From Mucilaginibacter sp. (GTDB lineage: Bacteria; Bacteroidota; Bacteroidia; Sphingobacteriales; Sphingobacteriaceae): a stretch of DNA of 64,000 nt. Within the stretch, counting starts at the first letter, position 1. The number at the start of each line of letters is the position of its first letter. The stretch is from positions 19,662-83,661 of the forward strand of contig JAUCSE010000062.1 of assembly GCA_030445275.1 (NCBI GenBank). The letters are read 5' to 3'. The notes beneath the pieces were generated by a model. It worked only from the letters and a program-made list of their open reading frames with translations, made no database searches and was not told the DNA's origin. Below are positions 62,291-64,000 of this stretch, piece by piece. Both the position numbers and the translations under genes were made by a program.

Positions 62291-63787
62291 TTATATATCC
62301 AAACTATGCATCAGGTGCATAGTCTCCTTTAAATTACGGTACAGTTTTTTATACACTCCAAATAATTTGCTATACCGTTTATGATTTTGCTTGTTTGGTT
62401 CAATAATGGTTTCGCCACTGGTATGTGTTAACTGTTCGTAGCTTTTGGGATGCAGCACCTGCATCGCCAGATAAATAGCGCCCACTGCCGATGCATCTTC
62501 GGGCTGTAACACTATCAGTTTTTTCCCGGTAATATCTGCCAGAATCTGAGTCCACGTGTCCGAGCTTACAAAGCCACCGCTAATGTTAACCTGTGTAATG
62601 TTCACAGAAGCATCTTCTACCGTTTTAAGTACATCGTACAAGGCAAAACATACCCCTTCCAGGGCGGCTCTCAAAAAATGAGAGCGGGTATGGGCCGACT
62701 TGATATTAAAAAACGTTCCGCTGCTTTTGGTATCCCAGATCGGTGCGCGTTCGCCATATAAATAGGGTAAAAATATTAAACCATCGCTACCTGCGGGTAC
62801 GGTTTCTATGGTGTTAAATAGCTCATCATAATCGGCTTCGGTTAGCTTTTCCTTTTGCAAAAAGTTTTTGAGTACCCAGTTAATAGCTATGCCGCCATTG
62901 TTTACTGCCCCACCGCTTACAAAGGTATGCTCATTAAGGAGGTAGTTAAAAGTCATACCCTCAAAGTTGTAAACAGGCTTTGGACTGGTAATACGCACCG
63001 CACCGCTGGTACCAATGGTTAGGGCTGCAATGCCCGGCCCAGTAGTATGGCTGCCCAAATTAGCGCAGCATCCATCGCTGGCTCCAATAATAAAGTTTGT
63101 TTTTTGAGGGATGCCCAACAACGTTGCTGTTGCCGCATCCAGATCATTACGATAATAGGTAGTATTTTCTGGTTTTGATAGTTTATCAGCACTTATGCCT
63201 GCCAGTGCACAAGCCGCAGTACTCCATTTAAGCTTTAAAACATCAAACAGACCCGTTGCCGAAGCAATGGAATAATCAACCTGGAAGCTATTAAACAATT
63301 TGAACCAGATAAACTCCTTTATCGATATAAACTTATGCGTTTGGACAAACAGTTCAGGCTTATTAGTTCGTAACCAGATAAGCTTGCATAGTGGCGACAT
63401 GGCATGTATCGGTGTACCGGTAATGTGGTAGATCTCCTCTCCTTGTGCAGATTCTCTCAGATCTTGTGCAATATTTTCGCTCCGGGCATCAGCCCAGGTA
63501 ATCATTGGAGATAATGGAATGCCCGTTTCATCAACGGGGATAATACTGTGCATGGCGCTGCTCAAACTTATGGCCTCCGGTGCATAACCTATTTTAGCTG
63601 TAATATCCTGCAGGCATTTAACAAAAGCATTCCAGATTAAATTAGGATCCTGTTCACTGTAACCTGGTTCGGGGTTGTTTATAGGATAGTGGTTTTGTAC
63701 CACACCCAAAGCCTCGCCGGTTAATGTAAACGCCACCGCCTTGGTGCTGCCTGTGCCTATATCGATACCTAAAATATATGCTTGCAT
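62291..63787 (-). CDS. FGGY-family carbohydrate kinase (gluconokinase-like)
   Basis: About 498 residues from the ATG at 63787 (MQAYILGIDIGTGSTKAVAF); a TTG nine bases upstream is less likely. FGGY N domain with the ATP phosphate loop GIDIGTGSTK and SEQDPNLIWNAF; substrate-side motif LSSAMHSIIPVDETGIPLSPMITWADARS; C domain with AALTIGTSGAVR, LEGVCFALYDVL and INISGGFVSSDTWTQILADITGKKL. Best fit is gluconokinase or xylulokinase; substrate choice cannot be made from motifs. Single gene. Confidence 0.88.
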   Translation of the reverse strand: MQAYILGIDIGTGSTKAVAFTLTGEALGVVQNHYPINNPEPGYSEQDPNLIWNAFVKCLQDITAKIGYAPEAISLSSAMHSIIPVDETGIPLSPMITWADARSENIAQDLRESAQGEEIYHITGTPIHAMSPLCKLIWLRTNKPELFVQTHKFISIKEFIWFKLFNSFQVDYSIASATGLFDVLKLKWSTAACALAGISADKLSKPENTTYYRNDLDAATATLLGIPQKTNFIIGASDGCCANLGSHTTGPGIAALTIGTSGAVRITSPKPVYNFEGMTFNYLLNEHTFVSGGAVNNGGIAINWVLKNFLQKEKLTEADYDELFNTIETVPAGSDGLIFLPYLYGERAPIWDTKSSGTFFNIKSAHTRSHFLRAALEGVCFALYDVLKTVEDASVNITQVNISGGFVSSDTWTQILADITGKKLIVLQPEDASAVGAIYLAMQVLHPKSYEQLTHTSGETIIEPNKQNHKRYSKLFGVYKKLYRNLKETMHLMHSLDI

Positions 63788-63875
63788 AATTGCCAATGAT
63801 ATGAACGCAAAATAAGATTTATCTTTTGGATGCAGGAAATAAAAACGAACCGCACCCAGCTCTCTCCTTTGGAGC

Positions 63876-64000
63876 TACTGTGTGTACATAAGTTTAAGAA
63901 AAAGTTGGACTTTTACGGGATGACGGAAGCAATCCATTCTAACCCTGATTTTGAAGGAGTCTTTGGAGACAAGCGAATAGGAAAGCGCGCAACACAGGTA
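63876..64000 (+). mobile_element. Left end of an IS4/Tn5-type insertion element, cut by the window edge
   Basis: Sequence before the partial transposase (from about CTACTGTGTGTACATAAG at 63875) has the look of an IS terminal repeat; the other end is outside the window, so the boundary is a guess. Confidence 0.45.
63921..64000 (+). CDS. Start of an IS4-family transposase (Tn5-like DNA-binding region), partial
   Basis: 26 codons from the ATG at 63921 read NPDFEGVFGDKRIGKRATQV after a short start, the N-terminal DNA-binding signature of Tn5-like transposases (F/W-G-DKR..KR). The rest lies beyond the window. Confidence 0.6.

Noticed and set aside
1..64000. CRISPR arrays, rRNA or tRNA genes, prophage or conjugation modules
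   Set aside because: No regularly spaced repeats, no tRNA-like cloverleaf with recognisable T-loop word, and no phage structural or conjugation genes were found in the window.

Overview
The window looks like a chromosome segment from a Bacteroidota bacterium of the family Sphingobacteriaceae (Mucilaginibacter or Pedobacter type). The evidence is the abundance of SusC/SusD pairs, an ECF sigma/FecR/STN-domain TonB receptor cascade, promoters of the TAnnTTTG type, few Shine-Dalgarno sites, and short palindromic intergenic repeats of the kind common in that group. No rRNA, tRNA or CRISPR array was seen.

Layout. (1) 1-7134: the start of an Ada-like DNA repair regulator, a GntR regulator, and a very large divergent lipoprotein that fuses a GH127 beta-L-arabinofuranosidase to a GH51-type arabinofuranosidase, followed by a gene remnant and a terminator. 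(2) 7179-21581: polysaccharide utilisation locus 1 (PUL1). Reading on the minus strand it runs anti-sigma FecR, SusC with an STN domain, SusD, a stem-loop, GH105, GH97, GH67 and a large secreted protein of unknown function; the divergent ECF sigma gene is beside fecR. The enzymes point to a uronic-acid-bearing glycan. (3) 21903-23584: an IS1182-type element with 18-bp inverted ends and a transposase killed by two stop codons. (4) 23605-25133: a lipocalin and an SDR-type epimerase. (5) 25069-40722: PUL2 (SusC, SusD, stem-loop, GH78, NagX-like acetyltransferase, GH20, GH3, GH92), suited to a glycan with rhamnose, hexosamine and mannose. (6) 41283-44629: a serine hydrolase and an MhqD/MhqO-like quinone detoxification pair.

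(7) 45066-54313 is the most unusual part: a tight minus-strand operon of a Ser/Thr kinase, an FHA-like protein, a previously uncalled 33-residue membrane peptide, a PP2C phosphatase with a membrane anchor and an extracytoplasmic domain, a single 1381-residue polypeptide joining a SEDS (RodA/FtsW) glycosyltransferase to a class B penicillin-binding transpeptidase, a second FHA protein, and a small YnfA-type membrane protein. The gene content and the order PP2C-RodA-PBP match the actinobacterial pstP-rodA-pbpA-pkn cluster, but here rodA and pbpA are fused and the kinase has no PASTA repeats.

(8) 54460-60934: a second GH20, a cell-wall amidase translationally coupled to a Fur-family regulator, a MerC-like membrane protein, a sphingomyelin-synthase-like PAP2 enzyme and a CobW/G3E metallochaperone. 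Two near-identical inverted repeats in front of the MerC and CobW genes look like Zur boxes, so this block is probably a zinc-limitation regulon. (9) 61130-64000: two small BON/SH3 proteins, an FGGY sugar kinase, and the beginning of an IS4/Tn5-type transposase cut by the window end. Palindromic repeats of several families sit between genes in the right third of the window, and one has become the coding 3' end of the MerC gene.
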